Of a DNA stretch of 64,000 nucleotides, positions 8,125 to 17,258 are shown in pieces; position 1 is the first letter of the stretch, and each line of letters opens with the position of its first letter. Source of the DNA: Cellulomonas avistercoris. Its GTDB lineage: Bacteria; Actinomycetota; Actinomycetes; Actinomycetales; Cellulomonadaceae. The notes under the pieces are model-generated. The model saw nothing but the letters and a program-made list of their open reading frames with translations. It made no database searches and was not told the origin of the DNA. The DNA lies in NCBI RefSeq assembly GCF_014836445.1, contig NZ_JACSQV010000008.1, positions 124,001 through 188,000 on the forward strand. Reading direction: 5' to 3'. The translations under genes were made by a program, and so were the position numbers.

Positions 8125-8213
8125 TGTCGAGTTCCCGCCTACTTTGAAAATCCGCGACAACTTTATTAAATACAGCGGCTGTCGAGATCCCTCCTGCTCT
8201 GAAGGTCCGCGAG
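8125..8213. repeat. Imperfect 34-bp direct repeat downstream of dnaB
   Basis: Copies at 8125-8158 and 8180-8213 match at about 26 of 34 positions (pattern TGTCGAGnTCCCnCCTnCT, then nTGAAnnTCCGCGA). The spacer is AT-rich (TTTATTAAA), which is unusual here. The 200-nt gap has no convincing gene. Confidence 0.6.
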
Positions 8214-8296
8214 CACCACCGCCTTATGAGGCAAGAGGTGACGCTCAGCGTCGGTCGACCTGTCGTGCATCTCGACGATCGTGGAAGGAGCGTCCC

Positions 8297-8887
8297 GTGA
8301 GCACGAGGCTGCAGCGGGCTCTTGAGGATCCGGGCGACCCACCCGTGGCACCCCTGCCTCCGGCATGCGCCGACCTGCTTGTCGAGCTTGCGGCGCCACC
8401 ACGCCTGGCAGCGCACCTGCGCCTGGTCCACGACGTTGCTGCTCGGCTCAGCGCCTGGCTGGCCGGACAGCACCCCGCGGTGACCTTCGACCGGGATGCC
8501 GTGCTCTTCGGCGCCGCCACCCACGACATCGGCAAGGTCCGCCACATCGCGGAGCTGTCGGGGCCTGGCTCCCTGCACGAGCGAGCCGGGCAGCAGCTGC
8601 TGCTCGATGCGGGAGTGGACCCGTCGCTGGCCCGCTTCGCCGCGACCCACGGCGACTGGGACGCGCCCGGGATCCAGGTGGAGGACCTCCTCGTCAGCGT
8701 CGCGGACAAGACGTGGAAGGCCAAGCGCGTCCCTGAGCTGGAGCAGCTGCTGATCGACCGCCTGGTCCAGGCATCCGGACACGAGCCGTGGCAGGTCTTC
8801 CTCGACCTGGACGACCATCTCGGACGCCTGGCTGCCGGAGCAGACCAGCGACTGGCGTTCCAGAACAGCCACCCGATCACCAGCTGA
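8297..8887 (+). CDS. HD-domain phosphohydrolase-like protein
   Basis: 196 residues. Metal-binding HD signature: His in HLRLVHDV, then ATHDIGKVRH, and further His residues in ELSGPGSLHER and ATHGDWD. HD proteins hydrolyse nucleotide or other phosphoesters in the cytoplasm; the substrate cannot be told. GTG 8297 follows GGAAGGAG with good spacing; the longer frame upstream lacks such a site. It stands alone between dnaB and a HAD gene. Confidence 0.8.
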   Translation: MSTRLQRALEDPGDPPVAPLPPACADLLVELAAPPRLAAHLRLVHDVAARLSAWLAGQHPAVTFDRDAVLFGAATHDIGKVRHIAELSGPGSLHERAGQQLLLDAGVDPSLARFAATHGDWDAPGIQVEDLLVSVADKTWKAKRVPELEQLLIDRLVQASGHEPWQVFLDLDDHLGRLAAGADQRLAFQNSHPITS

Positions 8888-8984
8888 CGTCCGAGCCGCG
8901 CGACCACCCCCGGGTCGGTGAGCATCAGCTCCACAACGACAGCTCGGGCTGTCGGCGCCTCTGCGGCACAGGCCCCGGCCCGCG

Positions 8985-8990
8985 TAGGTT
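8985..8990 (+). promoter_or_regulatory. -10 box for a leaderless HAD mRNA
   Basis: TAGGTT ends 6 nt before ATG 8997, so transcription should begin at or next to the start codon. No Shine-Dalgarno sequence is present. Confidence 0.55.
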
Positions 8991-8996
8991 GCTGCC

Positions 8997-9668
8997 ATGC
9001 GCTTCGAGGTCGACGCGATCCTGTTCGACATCGATGGGACGTTGGTGGACTCGACCGGGGCGGTCGTGCGGGCCTGGGAGGCGTGGTCGGCGGCGTGGGG
9101 GATCGACCTTGTGGCGGTTCTGCGGGTCTGTCACGGGCGCCGCTCGGAGGACACGGTCGCCGAGTTTCTTCCGAGCGGCCAACGCGCCGCGGCGGTTGCC
9201 GAGCTCGAGCGCTTGGAGCTGGCCGACCTCGGTGATGTGACCGCACTCCCTGCCACGCGCGACCTGTTGGCGGCCCTTCCAGAGAGCCGGTGGGCCGCGG
9301 TGACTTCCGGGTCACGGGCGCTCATGCGTGCGCGACTGGCGGCTGCGGGGCTTCCGGTGCCTGACGTGCTCGTAGCGGCCGAAGATGTGCTGCTCGGCAA
9401 GCCCGACCCGCAGGGGTACCTGCAGGCGGCCCGGGCGCTCGGCTTCGACATTCGCCGGTGCCTCGTCGTCGAAGATGCGCCGGCCGGCCTGGAGGCCGGT
9501 CGCGCCGCAGGGGCCCATGTGCTCGCGGTGGCGACATCCCACCCGGCTCATGACCTCTGCGCTGCCGACGCGGTGATATCCGACCTCAGGGCGTGCAGCG
9601 TGGAGTCCACCGTCAGTGGCCTGATGATCAGCACGGCAGTCGGGCCTCGCGCGGACCCCTTGATCTGA
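8997..9668 (+). CDS. HAD-superfamily sugar-phosphatase-like hydrolase
   Basis: 223 residues. Motif [12 protein letters not shown] (nucleophile Asp), motif II Thr/Ser in AAVTSGS, motif III Lys in [11 protein letters not shown] and motif [14 protein letters not shown] are all intact. The arrangement is that of small phosphatases acting on glycerol-3-phosphate, 2-deoxyglucose-6-phosphate or similar. Probably translated from a leaderless mRNA. A series of hairpins follows the gene. Confidence 0.88.
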   Translation: MRFEVDAILFDIDGTLVDSTGAVVRAWEAWSAAWGIDLVAVLRVCHGRRSEDTVAEFLPSGQRAAAVAELERLELADLGDVTALPATRDLLAALPESRWAAVTSGSRALMRARLAAAGLPVPDVLVAAEDVLLGKPDPQGYLQAARALGFDIRRCLVVEDAPAGLEAGRAAGAHVLAVATSHPAHDLCAADAVISDLRACSVESTVSGLMISTAVGPRADPLI

Positions 9669-9770
9669 CCGCCGGTCGGACCGACCGCCATCGGGTCGAA
9701 GCGGCCCGCTCACCGGCATCAACCTGCCGTGCATCTCGACACCGCCTGCCGTACGGCCCCTCCCGGGGGA

Positions 9771-9813
9771 CCAAGAGGCCACGAACGCGCGGAGCGCGCC
9801 CGTGACCTCTTGG
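9771..9813. terminator. Long hairpin between convergent genes
   Basis: CCAAGAGG/CCTCTTGG (8 bp), an inner CACG/CGTG and a CGCGC-GGA-GCGCG tip make a 17-bp stem. Two smaller hairpins follow: CGGCGT-GATG-ACGCCG (9821-9836) and ACCTCC-GGCG-GGAGGT (9857-9872, overlapping the end of the minus-strand gene). Likely bidirectional termination. Confidence 0.7.
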
Positions 9814-9854
9814 TGGATTCCGGCGTGATGACGCCGAGCGGGTGGTACGAGCCC

Positions 9855-10058
9855 CTACCTCCGGCGGGAGGTGCCCCCACGTCCCCGCCAGCCGCCGTTC
9901 ACCGGCGACGCGCCGCCGATCCCTCCCAGGTGCAGCGCGAGGAAGAACAGGCCGAGGAACATCAGCGTCTGTGGGGTCAGAGCGTCCCCGACGTTCGCCT
10001 CGACGAGGTCGAGGAGCAGGGCGAGGGCGAAGACTGCGGCAGCGACGAGCGCAAGCAT
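9855..10058 (-). CDS. Small membrane protein, 67 residues
   Basis: Starts MLALVAAAVFALALLLDLVE, then a second hydrophobic segment (LMFLGLFFLALHLGGIGG) and a basic Gly/Arg-rich C-terminus. TGGAG lies 5 nt before ATG 10058. The pattern (short loop VGDALTPQ between two TMs) is common in small actinobacterial membrane proteins of unknown role. Nothing recognisable lies in the 266 nt between this gene and 10325. Confidence 0.6.
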   Translation of the reverse strand: MLALVAAAVFALALLLDLVEANVGDALTPQTLMFLGLFFLALHLGGIGGASPVNGGWRGRGGTSRRR

Positions 10059-10324
10059 GAGCACTCCAGGAGAGGGGGTCCGGCGAGCCTGCCGGAAATG
10101 TGGTGCTTCCGGTGATTCGAAAGCACCCGGATCATGGCCCACGGTCACGACGACCGCTAGTGGAGAAGGGCTTCGGGGGCTCGAGGGACTCAGGCGGGTC
10201 ACTCGACGGCAGCTGACCGGAGCGTGTTCCGCCGGGCCGGTCCCACGAGGGTGGCCCTCGCAGCTGGACCGAAGCGGCCGGCTCATCGGTGAGGCGCTGC
10301 CGCGTGAAGCCCAGCTCGTTCGTC

Positions 10325-10753
10325 CTAGTGCCCGTCCACCTCGAGGAGGCCCGCGAGGCCGGCGGGGTACAGCGGGATCGTCTGCTCCTCCGGCGATCGC
10401 CAGACGCCGCAGACGTGCGACTGGTCGAGGCAGGGTCTGCGTTCCGGCTCGTAGTCGGCCGGGTCGGTCAGCCGGGCCTCGTGCACGAGGACGATCTCGT
10501 GGCCCGCTCGACCGGCGTAGGTGAAGTGGCTCTCCAGCGCGCCGAGCTGACGTCCGACCGTGATGGCCAGCGCGTACTCCTCGAGGAGCTCGCGCTCGAG
10601 CGTCTGCGCTGCGTGCTCACCGAACTCGATGCCTCCGCCTGCCGGCCGGTGGAACCTGCGTCCCGTGCCGGGCTCGACCATCTCGTCGACGAAGAGCTGT
10701 CCCGTCCCGGGGCGGCGGATCACTGCGAGGGCGAGCGCTCGGACGCGTGGCAC
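10325..10753 (-). CDS. NUDIX hydrolase
   Basis: 142 residues with a full Nudix box from GGGIEFGE to RELLEEY (consensus Gx5Ex7REUxEExGU). These enzymes cleave nucleoside diphosphates linked to another moiety using Mg2+ held by the Glu residues. The substrate is unknown. Divergent from the gene at 10838. Confidence 0.9.
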   Translation of the reverse strand: MPRVRALALAVIRRPGTGQLFVDEMVEPGTGRRFHRPAGGGIEFGEHAAQTLERELLEEYALAITVGRQLGALESHFTYAGRAGHEIVLVHEARLTDPADYEPERRPCLDQSHVCGVWRSPEEQTIPLYPAGLAGLLEVDGH

Positions 10754-10837
10754 CTCCGGACCGTACTGCGTGGGCTCGTCAGGTGTCCGTGTTCAGTGCG
10801 CCGCACGTCTCTGCCGCATCTCGGACATGCTGGCGCG

Positions 10838-11326
10838 GTGAGCACCCTGTGGACCGCGTCGTGGAAGCCCGGCTGGTACAACCTGGACCAGACGCTGGTC
10901 GTCGGTCGTTCCAGCGCCTTCGCCTTCTCGCTCCCCGGTCCGCAGGCCGGGCCCGGGCACGAGCTGGCCTTCGCCACGAGCGGCGAGTGGAAGTACTGGA
11001 AGGCGACCGTCGTGGCGGTCGAGAACGCACGGTTCGGTCCGGTGCGCGAGGTGGACACCATGCGCTTCGGCATGTACACGTTCCGGTTCGAGGACGGGCG
11101 GTGGGTCACGATCGAGACGGAGCAGTGGATCGGCGCCCTGCTCGACGCCAGCCCCGGCTTCCCTGTCGACGACTTCGACGAGGAGTGGGCGAACACGGGC
11201 GGGTGGGACCTGCGCGTCACGCTCACCGACGTCGAGGGCCCCGTGTCGCGCGAGGCCGCAGGGTCGATCATGCGCGCTGTTGCCGAGGAGATCAGCGAGC
11301 GGGACTCGCGTCGAGCTCCTGGGTGA
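10838..11326 (+). CDS. Hypothetical protein, 162 residues
   Basis: Begins STLWTASWKPGWYNLDQ after GTG 10838 and contains WKYWKATVVAVE and RFEDGRWVTIETEQW. No signal peptide or TM segment; a soluble Trp-rich protein of unknown function. The frame is open further upstream, but that part overlaps the divergent NUDIX gene and lacks its character, so the short start is used. No clear ribosome binding site. Confidence 0.55.
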   Translation: MSTLWTASWKPGWYNLDQTLVVGRSSAFAFSLPGPQAGPGHELAFATSGEWKYWKATVVAVENARFGPVREVDTMRFGMYTFRFEDGRWVTIETEQWIGALLDASPGFPVDDFDEEWANTGGWDLRVTLTDVEGPVSREAAGSIMRAVAEEISERDSRRAPG

Positions 11327-11452
11327 CCGCCACCGAAGGTCGGATCCGCACGATACGGCCGGCTACCAGGAGGCCTCGAACGACTGGGCTCTGCACGCGA
11401 TGCGAGCACGACGATCCGCTTCGGCACCCTGACCCGTCGCTACCGTGGCCCG

Positions 11453-12154
11453 GTGGTCCACGACGAGGTCCCGCTGCCGCCCGTGCCCGAGCCGCCGCCG
11501 TTCGAGCGCGGCGCACCCGTCGTGCTGCGCAGCGTGCGGGACCACGGCCGTCCGCACGGGGTCGCCGTCGGCTACGCCGTCGCCGGCACGGTCGTGCTCG
11601 ACGACGACGACGTCCTGGTCGTGTCGACCCCGCCCGGCTCGGGGGTGCGGATGCGCGCGGGGAGGGGTGCCGGGCCGAACCGCCGGATCGTCCTGCCGGC
11701 GGCGTGGGACGGCACGTACGCCGAGCGTGCCTGGCAGGGGCACACGGTCGTGCGCGTGCACCGGCGCGGCGACCGGTGGTCCGTGTGGCGGTGGCACGAC
11801 GGCGAGCGGTGGACGGACCGCTGGTACGGCAACCTCGAGTCGCCGTGGCGCCGGTCCGCTGTCGGCTTCGACACGCAGGACTGGGCTCTCGACGTGGTCG
11901 CCGCGGGCAGCCCGCTCGACGGCCCGTGGACGGTGGGCCTCAAGGACGAGGACGAGCTCGCGTGGATGGTCGACCGGGGCTACGTCACGGACCGGCACGC
12001 CCACCACGTCCGCGTGGTCGGCGCTCGCCTGCTGCAGCGCGCGCGGGCCGCGGGTTGGCCGTTCGACGCCGACTGGGACGCGTGGCTGCCCGACGCGCGA
12101 TGGGGTGCGGTTCCCCTGCCGGACGGCTGGCAACGGCTACCGGGCGAGGCGTAG
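11453..12154 (+). CDS. DUF402-domain protein
   Basis: 233 residues. The DUF402 signature is clear in the second half: WYGNLESPWRR, a hydrophobic LDVV strand and KDEDELAWMVDRGYV. Members include FomD-like cyclic or nucleotidyl phosphate hydrolases that use divalent metals, so hydrolase activity is plausible but not shown. A TACCGT box (11441-11446) ends 6 nt before GTG 11453, suggesting a leaderless mRNA. A second DUF402 protein lies at 22536. Converges on the next gene with 9 nt between stops. Confidence 0.8.
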   Translation: MVHDEVPLPPVPEPPPFERGAPVVLRSVRDHGRPHGVAVGYAVAGTVVLDDDDVLVVSTPPGSGVRMRAGRGAGPNRRIVLPAAWDGTYAERAWQGHTVVRVHRRGDRWSVWRWHDGERWTDRWYGNLESPWRRSAVGFDTQDWALDVVAAGSPLDGPWTVGLKDEDELAWMVDRGYVTDRHAHHVRVVGARLLQRARAAGWPFDADWDAWLPDARWGAVPLPDGWQRLPGEA

Positions 12155-12163
12155 CCGGCAGGC

Positions 12164-13930
12164 TCACCGCGCGAGCACCGCACGCACCCGCTCCGTGTCC
12201 GCGGCCGTCCACCCGTCGGGCGGCACGACGCCCACCCACCCGTCGAGGACCAGCCCGTCGTAGTTGTGCCCGTACCCGTCGGGCACCGACTTGGCGTTGA
12301 GCAGGTCGAACGTCAGCTGCCAGAACGTCACCACGGGGAACCAGCGCATCGTCGGGCGGTCGGTGCCGACGGGTCGCTCACGCAGCCGGTCGGGCGCGGA
12401 CAGCAGCACGTCCGGGCTCCACCACACGACCGGGTCGTCGGCGTGCTGCAGGTACAGGGCCCGCGGCGGCTCCCACGGCGTCGTCGGCAGGGTGATCTGC
12501 GCGGCGTCGCCGGCGAAGCGGACGAGCAGGCCGCTCGCGTAGACCGGCGCCGAGGCGGGCGTCCCGGGGTCCCGCCGTTCGACCAGGGCGTGCCAGACGG
12601 GGTTGGCGTCCGGCGGACCCACCCACAGCACCCCGTCGGTGCGCTCGCGGATGTCCGCCAGAGACGTGAACGCGGTCTCGCTGCCGTACGAGCCGAGGCT
12701 CTCGCCGTAGGCGAGCAGCAACGGGCGCTCGTCCGCGGGCAGCCCGGCGAGGTGCTCCTCCACGGCCGCGGTCAGGGCCTGCGCCTCCTGGCTGGCCCGG
12801 CCGCGGTCGAAGAGGAAGGACAGCCAGCTCGGCAGGTACGAGTACTGGGTGGCGACCGCGGCGGTGTCCCCGGCGTACAGCAGCTCGAGGGACTCGACCG
12901 CGGAGTTGTTGACCCACCCGCTCCCGGTCGTGGTGGCCAGCAGCAGGACCTGCCGGTCGAACGCGCCGGTGCGCTCCAGCTCCTCGACCGCCAGGGTGGC
13001 GCGCTCGCCCGCCGTGTCGGCGTTCTCGATGCCGACGTAAAGACGGACGGGCGTCGTCGGTGCGACGTCCGGTGCGACGTCCCGCAGGTCGTCGGTGCTC
13101 GGGCCGCCGGCGACGAAGCGGCGACCCTCGCGGCCGAGCGACTCCCAGGCCACGAGCGATCCGGGCCCCCCGGAGCGCTCGGTCGCCGACGGGCGCTCCA
13201 CCCCCGGGTGGTCACGGGCGTTGCGGGCGGCGAACGCGGCGTCCGCCGCCCCGAGCGCACGTTGCAGCAGGACGTCGTTGACGACCACCACCCCGCCGAG
13301 CACGAGCACCGTCGCGACCACGGACGCCACCGCGTGCGGCCACCGCAGCCGCTGCTCCAGGAGCGCGTCGACGCGGCGGCTCACCCACCACACCCCGCGC
13401 GCCGCCAGGACGAACGCGGCGGCGACGAGCACGAGCAGCGGGCCGGCCCGCAGCCAGTCAAGGGTCGAGGGCGGCGGCATGCCGATGGCGGCCGTCATCG
13501 CCCTCTGCCAGGCGGCACCCTGCACGAGCATGAGCACGACGGCCACGGCCGCGACGACGCCGAGGATCGTCAGCAGGTGCGGCGCGAGCGTCGGCGGCAC
13601 CCGCCGGCGTGCCGTGCACACGAGCCGACGCCACGCGGGCACGAGCCGCAGGACCCGGGCGAGCGCGACGCCGACCCCGTACCCCAGCGCCCCGGAGATC
13701 CCCGAGACGAGCCCCTGGTAGAGCCAGTCGCGCGGCAGCAGGGAGGGCGTCGTCGCGACCACCGCGAACAGCGTCCCCATCGCGAGCCCTGCCGGGTGCG
13801 GCGGCCGGGGGAGTCGTCGCCGCCGCCGCGGGTCCGTGCCCGCCTGGTGCCGGTCGCCCGTGGCGGGAGCCCCCGACGTCGTCCGGGTGGCCCCGGACAG
13901 GGGCGCGACCTCGCCGGGACGCTGCGTCAT
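12164..13930 (-). CDS. Membrane-anchored alpha/beta-hydrolase-family protein
   Basis: 588 residues. The N-terminal ~260 residues hold about four or five TM segments after a basic Pro-rich stretch; the C-terminal half is an alpha/beta-hydrolase-like domain with the nucleophile elbow G-E-S-L-G (LLAYGESLGSYGSE). It resembles the COG4425 family (membrane domain plus hydrolase). Substrate unknown. ATG 13930 has GGGGGAGG five nt upstream; the frame extends to 14056 without a comparable site. Confidence 0.8.
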   Translation of the reverse strand: MTQRPGEVAPLSGATRTTSGAPATGDRHQAGTDPRRRRRLPRPPHPAGLAMGTLFAVVATTPSLLPRDWLYQGLVSGISGALGYGVGVALARVLRLVPAWRRLVCTARRRVPPTLAPHLLTILGVVAAVAVVLMLVQGAAWQRAMTAAIGMPPPSTLDWLRAGPLLVLVAAAFVLAARGVWWVSRRVDALLEQRLRWPHAVASVVATVLVLGGVVVVNDVLLQRALGAADAAFAARNARDHPGVERPSATERSGGPGSLVAWESLGREGRRFVAGGPSTDDLRDVAPDVAPTTPVRLYVGIENADTAGERATLAVEELERTGAFDRQVLLLATTTGSGWVNNSAVESLELLYAGDTAAVATQYSYLPSWLSFLFDRGRASQEAQALTAAVEEHLAGLPADERPLLLAYGESLGSYGSETAFTSLADIRERTDGVLWVGPPDANPVWHALVERRDPGTPASAPVYASGLLVRFAGDAAQITLPTTPWEPPRALYLQHADDPVVWWSPDVLLSAPDRLRERPVGTDRPTMRWFPVVTFWQLTFDLLNAKSVPDGYGHNYDGLVLDGWVGVVPPDGWTAADTERVRAVLAR

Positions 13931-14136
13931 GCGCGCCTCCCCCGGGGCGGTGACGTCACGCCCCGGAAGGGCCGCGCACGCCGTCACCCGAGCATCGCAC
14001 CGGCTCGGACGGGCCGCCAGCAGCGCGTCCTCGCTCGCAGCGACTCGTCGCTCCACCGGCTGCCGGGCCTGCGCCCATCACCCGGACGACCGTCTCGCAT
14101 AACGGGCAGTCATGTGGGCACGTGACCCGCGGGCCC

Positions 14137-14142
14137 TAGGTT
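14137..14142 (+). promoter_or_regulatory. Candidate -10 of the hydrazine-type operon
   Basis: TAGGTT, 50 nt before the permease start at 14193. This is the only good promoter seen before the run of overlapping genes to 20867. Confidence 0.45.
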
Positions 14143-14192
14143 CGGCCCGCCGCAAACCGGGACGGACCGGTTGCTCGTGCCCGGGGGGTGGC

Positions 14193-15491
14193 ATGACGGA
14201 TACCGGACTGACCGCGCGTCGGCTCGTCTTCCTGTACGTCTCGTCGGTGCTCGGCGCCGGCATCCTCGTGGTGCCCGGTCTCACGGTGCAGCACGCGGGC
14301 AGCGCCGCCGTCGCGCTGTGGGTCGTCCTGGGGGTCGCGTGCGTCGCCATCGCCGGGCTCTTCGCGGACGTCTCGACCCACTTCCCCCGTGCCTCGGGCA
14401 TCCAGGAGGTCGTCGAGGCCGGTACCGGACGCCCGCTGGCGATCTACTCCGACGTCGTCCTGCTCGTCGTCTACCTCGTCGGCAACCCTGCGATGGGGCT
14501 GGCGTCGGCCAGCTACCTGGCCATGATCACAGGGTCCACCGCCCTGACCACGGCGCCCGTGCAGGCCGCCGTCGCGGCCGGGTTCATGGTCGTGTCGGTG
14601 CTCGCGAGCATCCTGCCGACGCGAGTGATCGGAGCCGTCCAGGCGTGGTCGATGCGCGTCGCCGTCGTGGTGATCCTGCTGGCGAGCGCGCTGGCCGTGC
14701 CGCGCCTGGAGTGGGAGAACGTCACGGCGAGGGAGCCCCCCGGGTCCGCCGGGCTCGTGACCGCGGCGGGCATCGCGTTCTACGCGTACCTCGGCTGGGA
14801 GAACGTGTCGCTCCTGGCGGGGCGCGTCCACGACCCGCAGCGCGCCTTCCGGTACGCGATCCGCCGTGCCGTACCGGTCGTCGTCGTCGTGTACTTCGTC
14901 GCCGCCATCACGTTCGCCGCGCTCCCGCCGGGCGGGCCGGCGCTGCTCGTGCCGGCGCTCACCGCCGCACTGCCCGACGCGGTTCGCGTACCCCTCGTCG
15001 CGGTGTCCCTCGTGGCCATCGTGGCGGCGACGAACGCGTGGGTGCTCGGTGGTGCGAGCCTCTTCCAGCACGCCGCCACGCGCCTGTCGCCCTCGTGGTC
15101 GACGCGGGACCCGCGTGGACTCGTGCCACGCGGCGTCCTCACCGTCGGCTACCTCGTGGTGCTCGCGGGCGCCGGGGCGGGGGCGTTCTCGATGGACCAC
15201 CTGCTCGGCTGGACCTCCTGCCTGTTCCTCACCGTCTACGGACTGGCCGCGTACGCCTTCACGCGCGTGCGGCGCCGACTGACCCTCGCCGCTGCGACGG
15301 TCCTGCTCCTGGCTGCCGTGATGCTCCTCCTGGAGCGGCCCGTCGGACTCGTCCTCGCCATCGTCACCGTGATCGCCGTCATCGCAGAGAGGTACCGCCA
15401 TGCCCGCACCCTTCACCCGGATCACCCGGGTCGACCGGACGACCGCCCCGAACGAGTACGGGACGACGTGCCAACGCGTCTTCCCCGGTGA
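14193..15491 (+). CDS. APC-superfamily amino-acid permease/exporter
   Basis: 432 residues with about 11-12 TM segments. The first, VSSVLGAGILVVPGL, carries the Gly-rich substrate loop of APC transporters; overall it resembles YjeH-type amino-acid exporters. ATG 14193 follows a G-rich site (GGGGGGTGGC). It is the first gene of a seven-gene overlapping operon, so it may export the pathway product or import an amino-acid precursor. Its last 92 nt overlap the cupin gene. Substrate inferred only from family. Confidence 0.85.
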   Translation: MTDTGLTARRLVFLYVSSVLGAGILVVPGLTVQHAGSAAVALWVVLGVACVAIAGLFADVSTHFPRASGIQEVVEAGTGRPLAIYSDVVLLVVYLVGNPAMGLASASYLAMITGSTALTTAPVQAAVAAGFMVVSVLASILPTRVIGAVQAWSMRVAVVVILLASALAVPRLEWENVTAREPPGSAGLVTAAGIAFYAYLGWENVSLLAGRVHDPQRAFRYAIRRAVPVVVVVYFVAAITFAALPPGGPALLVPALTAALPDAVRVPLVAVSLVAIVAATNAWVLGGASLFQHAATRLSPSWSTRDPRGLVPRGVLTVGYLVVLAGAGAGAFSMDHLLGWTSCLFLTVYGLAAYAFTRVRRRLTLAAATVLLLAAVMLLLERPVGLVLAIVTVIAVIAERYRHARTLHPDHPGRPDDRPERVRDDVPTRLPR

Positions 15492-15750
15492 GGTGGTCGA
15501 CGACACCTTCGGCGCCATGGCGTGCTGGCTGGACCCGGGCACGCGCACCTCGCCCGACGAGCACAACCAGCGTGAGCTCGTGATCGTGCGGGACGGCGCG
15601 GGCACCATCGAGTCCGACGGCGTCGTCGAGCCCTTGGTCGCCGGCGACGTCCTGCTCATCGAGCGTGGCCACCCGCACGTCCTCGAGGCGTCCGCGGCCG
15701 GTCTGACGTGGCTGTCCGTCTACTGGCCGCGCGTGGAGGTCCCGGCGTGA
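15400..15750 (+). CDS. Cupin protein, probable hydrazine-synthetase cupin subunit
   Basis: 116 residues, a single small cupin barrel with candidate metal ligands in DEHNQRELVIV and GHPHVLE. In Spb40-type hydrazine synthetases a zinc-binding cupin is fused to a MetRS-like domain and rearranges the ester of N6-hydroxylysine and an amino acid to form the N-N bond. Here the cupin is a separate protein, and its TGA (15748-15750) overlaps the GTG of the MetRS-like gene, so the two are translationally coupled. Function is inferred from this pairing and the rest of the operon. Confidence 0.8.
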   Translation: MPAPFTRITRVDRTTAPNEYGTTCQRVFPGEVVDDTFGAMACWLDPGTRTSPDEHNQRELVIVRDGAGTIESDGVVEPLVAGDVLLIERGHPHVLEASAAGLTWLSVYWPRVEVPA

Positions 15751-17258
15751 CCACGTGGCTGACCTGCACCCCACCGACCCCGAACGGACCCCTGCACGTC
15801 GGTCACATGTCAGGGCCGTACATCGCCGCCGACGTCCTGCGCCGTGCGCTCGCGGCACAGGGCGAGGACGTGCGCCTGACCACGGGGATGGACGACAACC
15901 AGAGCTACGTCCCGCGTCGTGCGTGGGCCGACGGCAGCGACCCCGTGGACGTCGCCGACCGGTACACCCGGTCCATCACGACGACGTGGCGTGACGCGGG
16001 TGTCGACTTCGACACCGTCGTGCTGCCCCGCGGCGAGGACTACGACGCGCGCGTGCGGTCGATGTTCCGCGCACTGGTCGACGTCGGTGCCGTCGTCCCC
16101 CGCGCGACGCAGCTGCCCTACTGCGAGGACTGCTCGCGGTGGCTGTACGAGGCCTACCTCGGCGGCGCGTGCCCGCACTGCGGGTCGGGCACCAACGGCA
16201 ACGCGTGCGAGCAGTGCTGCCGCCCCAACGCGTGCCACGACGTGGTCGACCCGTCCTGCATCCGCTGCGGGTCGCTCGCCACGATCCGGCCCGTGACGCT
16301 CCTGGTGCTGCCGCTCGAGCCGATGCGCGACGACCTCACGAAGTACTGGGACTCGGTCGACATGCCGCCGCGCCTGCGGGCCGTGTGCGACGCGATGGCG
16401 GCCGACGGGCTGCCCGAGCTCCTCGTGGCGCACCCCAGCGACTGGGGTGTGAGCGTCCCCGTCGAGGGCTACGAGAGCCACCGGATCTACGTGTGGCTCG
16501 AGATGGCCGAGGGCTACGCGGTCGAGCGGCCCACCGCCACCGACGGTCACGTGGTCGGGCGTCCGGTCCAGTTCTTCGGCATCGACAACGGCTACTTCCA
16601 CGCCGTGCTGTTCCCGGCCGTGAACCTCGCTCTCGGGAGGCACGAGCTCCTCGCCGAGCGCTTCGTCGTCAACGAGTTCTTCCTGCTCAACGGGCAGAAG
16701 TTCTCGACCAGCCGGCAGCACGCGGTGTGGGCCGAGGAGCTCCTGCCGGTGGCGGGCCGCGACCTGCTGCGCCTCCACTGCATGCTGCGGCGCCCCGCGA
16801 CGCGCCAGACCGACTTCACGCTGCAGGACCTCGCGCGTACCGAGGCCGTCGTGGACTCCTGGCAGCGCACGTTCGCGCAGACCGTGCGGCTCGTCGGTGC
16901 GACGCCGGAGCCGGCCGCCGCGGACCCGGCCCCGGCGGACGTCCGGCGGCACGCGCGGCACGCGGCACGGGCCGTCGACGACGTCCGGGTGGCGCTCACG
17001 CTCGACGGGTTCGACCCGGCAGCGGCCGCCGCCGGTCTGGTCGAGCTGGGCGAGCGTGTCGCGCGGCTCGCCGACGAGGTGGCCGCCACGGCCCCGGGCA
17101 CGCCCGCACGTGCCCCGTCCGTCGCGGTCCTGCGCGAGACGGCCGAGCAGTTCGCCGACGTCGCGGCACCCGTCGTCCCCGACGGCGCCGCACGGCTGCT
17201 GGCCGCGCTGCGGTCCGGTGAGGTCCCGCGGACCAAGCTGTTCGGTCTCGGGGCGTGA
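15747..17258 (+). CDS. MetRS-like enzyme, probable hydrazine-synthetase ligase subunit
   Basis: 503 residues, class I aminoacyl-tRNA-synthetase fold. The HIGH motif is HVGH (17-20) and KMSKS is KFSTS (318-322). Cysteine pairs at 126/129, 142/145, 154/157 and 171/174 form two zinc knuckles as in MetRS. It is too divergent for the housekeeping MetRS and sits in a biosynthetic operon. Family members (Spb40, Tri28 type) activate an amino acid and join it to N6-hydroxylysine. In fused relatives the cupin is on the same chain. The accepted amino acid (glycine, glutamate or another) cannot be told. Confidence 0.85.
   Translation: MTTWLTCTPPTPNGPLHVGHMSGPYIAADVLRRALAAQGEDVRLTTGMDDNQSYVPRRAWADGSDPVDVADRYTRSITTTWRDAGVDFDTVVLPRGEDYDARVRSMFRALVDVGAVVPRATQLPYCEDCSRWLYEAYLGGACPHCGSGTNGNACEQCCRPNACHDVVDPSCIRCGSLATIRPVTLLVLPLEPMRDDLTKYWDSVDMPPRLRAVCDAMAADGLPELLVAHPSDWGVSVPVEGYESHRIYVWLEMAEGYAVERPTATDGHVVGRPVQFFGIDNGYFHAVLFPAVNLALGRHELLAERFVVNEFFLLNGQKFSTSRQHAVWAEELLPVAGRDLLRLHCMLRRPATRQTDFTLQDLARTEAVVDSWQRTFAQTVRLVGATPEPAAADPAPADVRRHARHAARAVDDVRVALTLDGFDPAAAAAGLVELGERVARLADEVAATAPGTPARAPSVAVLRETAEQFADVAAPVVPDGAARLLAALRSGEVPRTKLFGLGA

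Noticed and set aside
8066-9031. Minus-strand frames opposite the HD-domain gene, with repeated QSRR-like peptides
   Set aside because: They lie over clear plus-strand genes; the peptide repeat only reflects the 34-bp DNA repeat.
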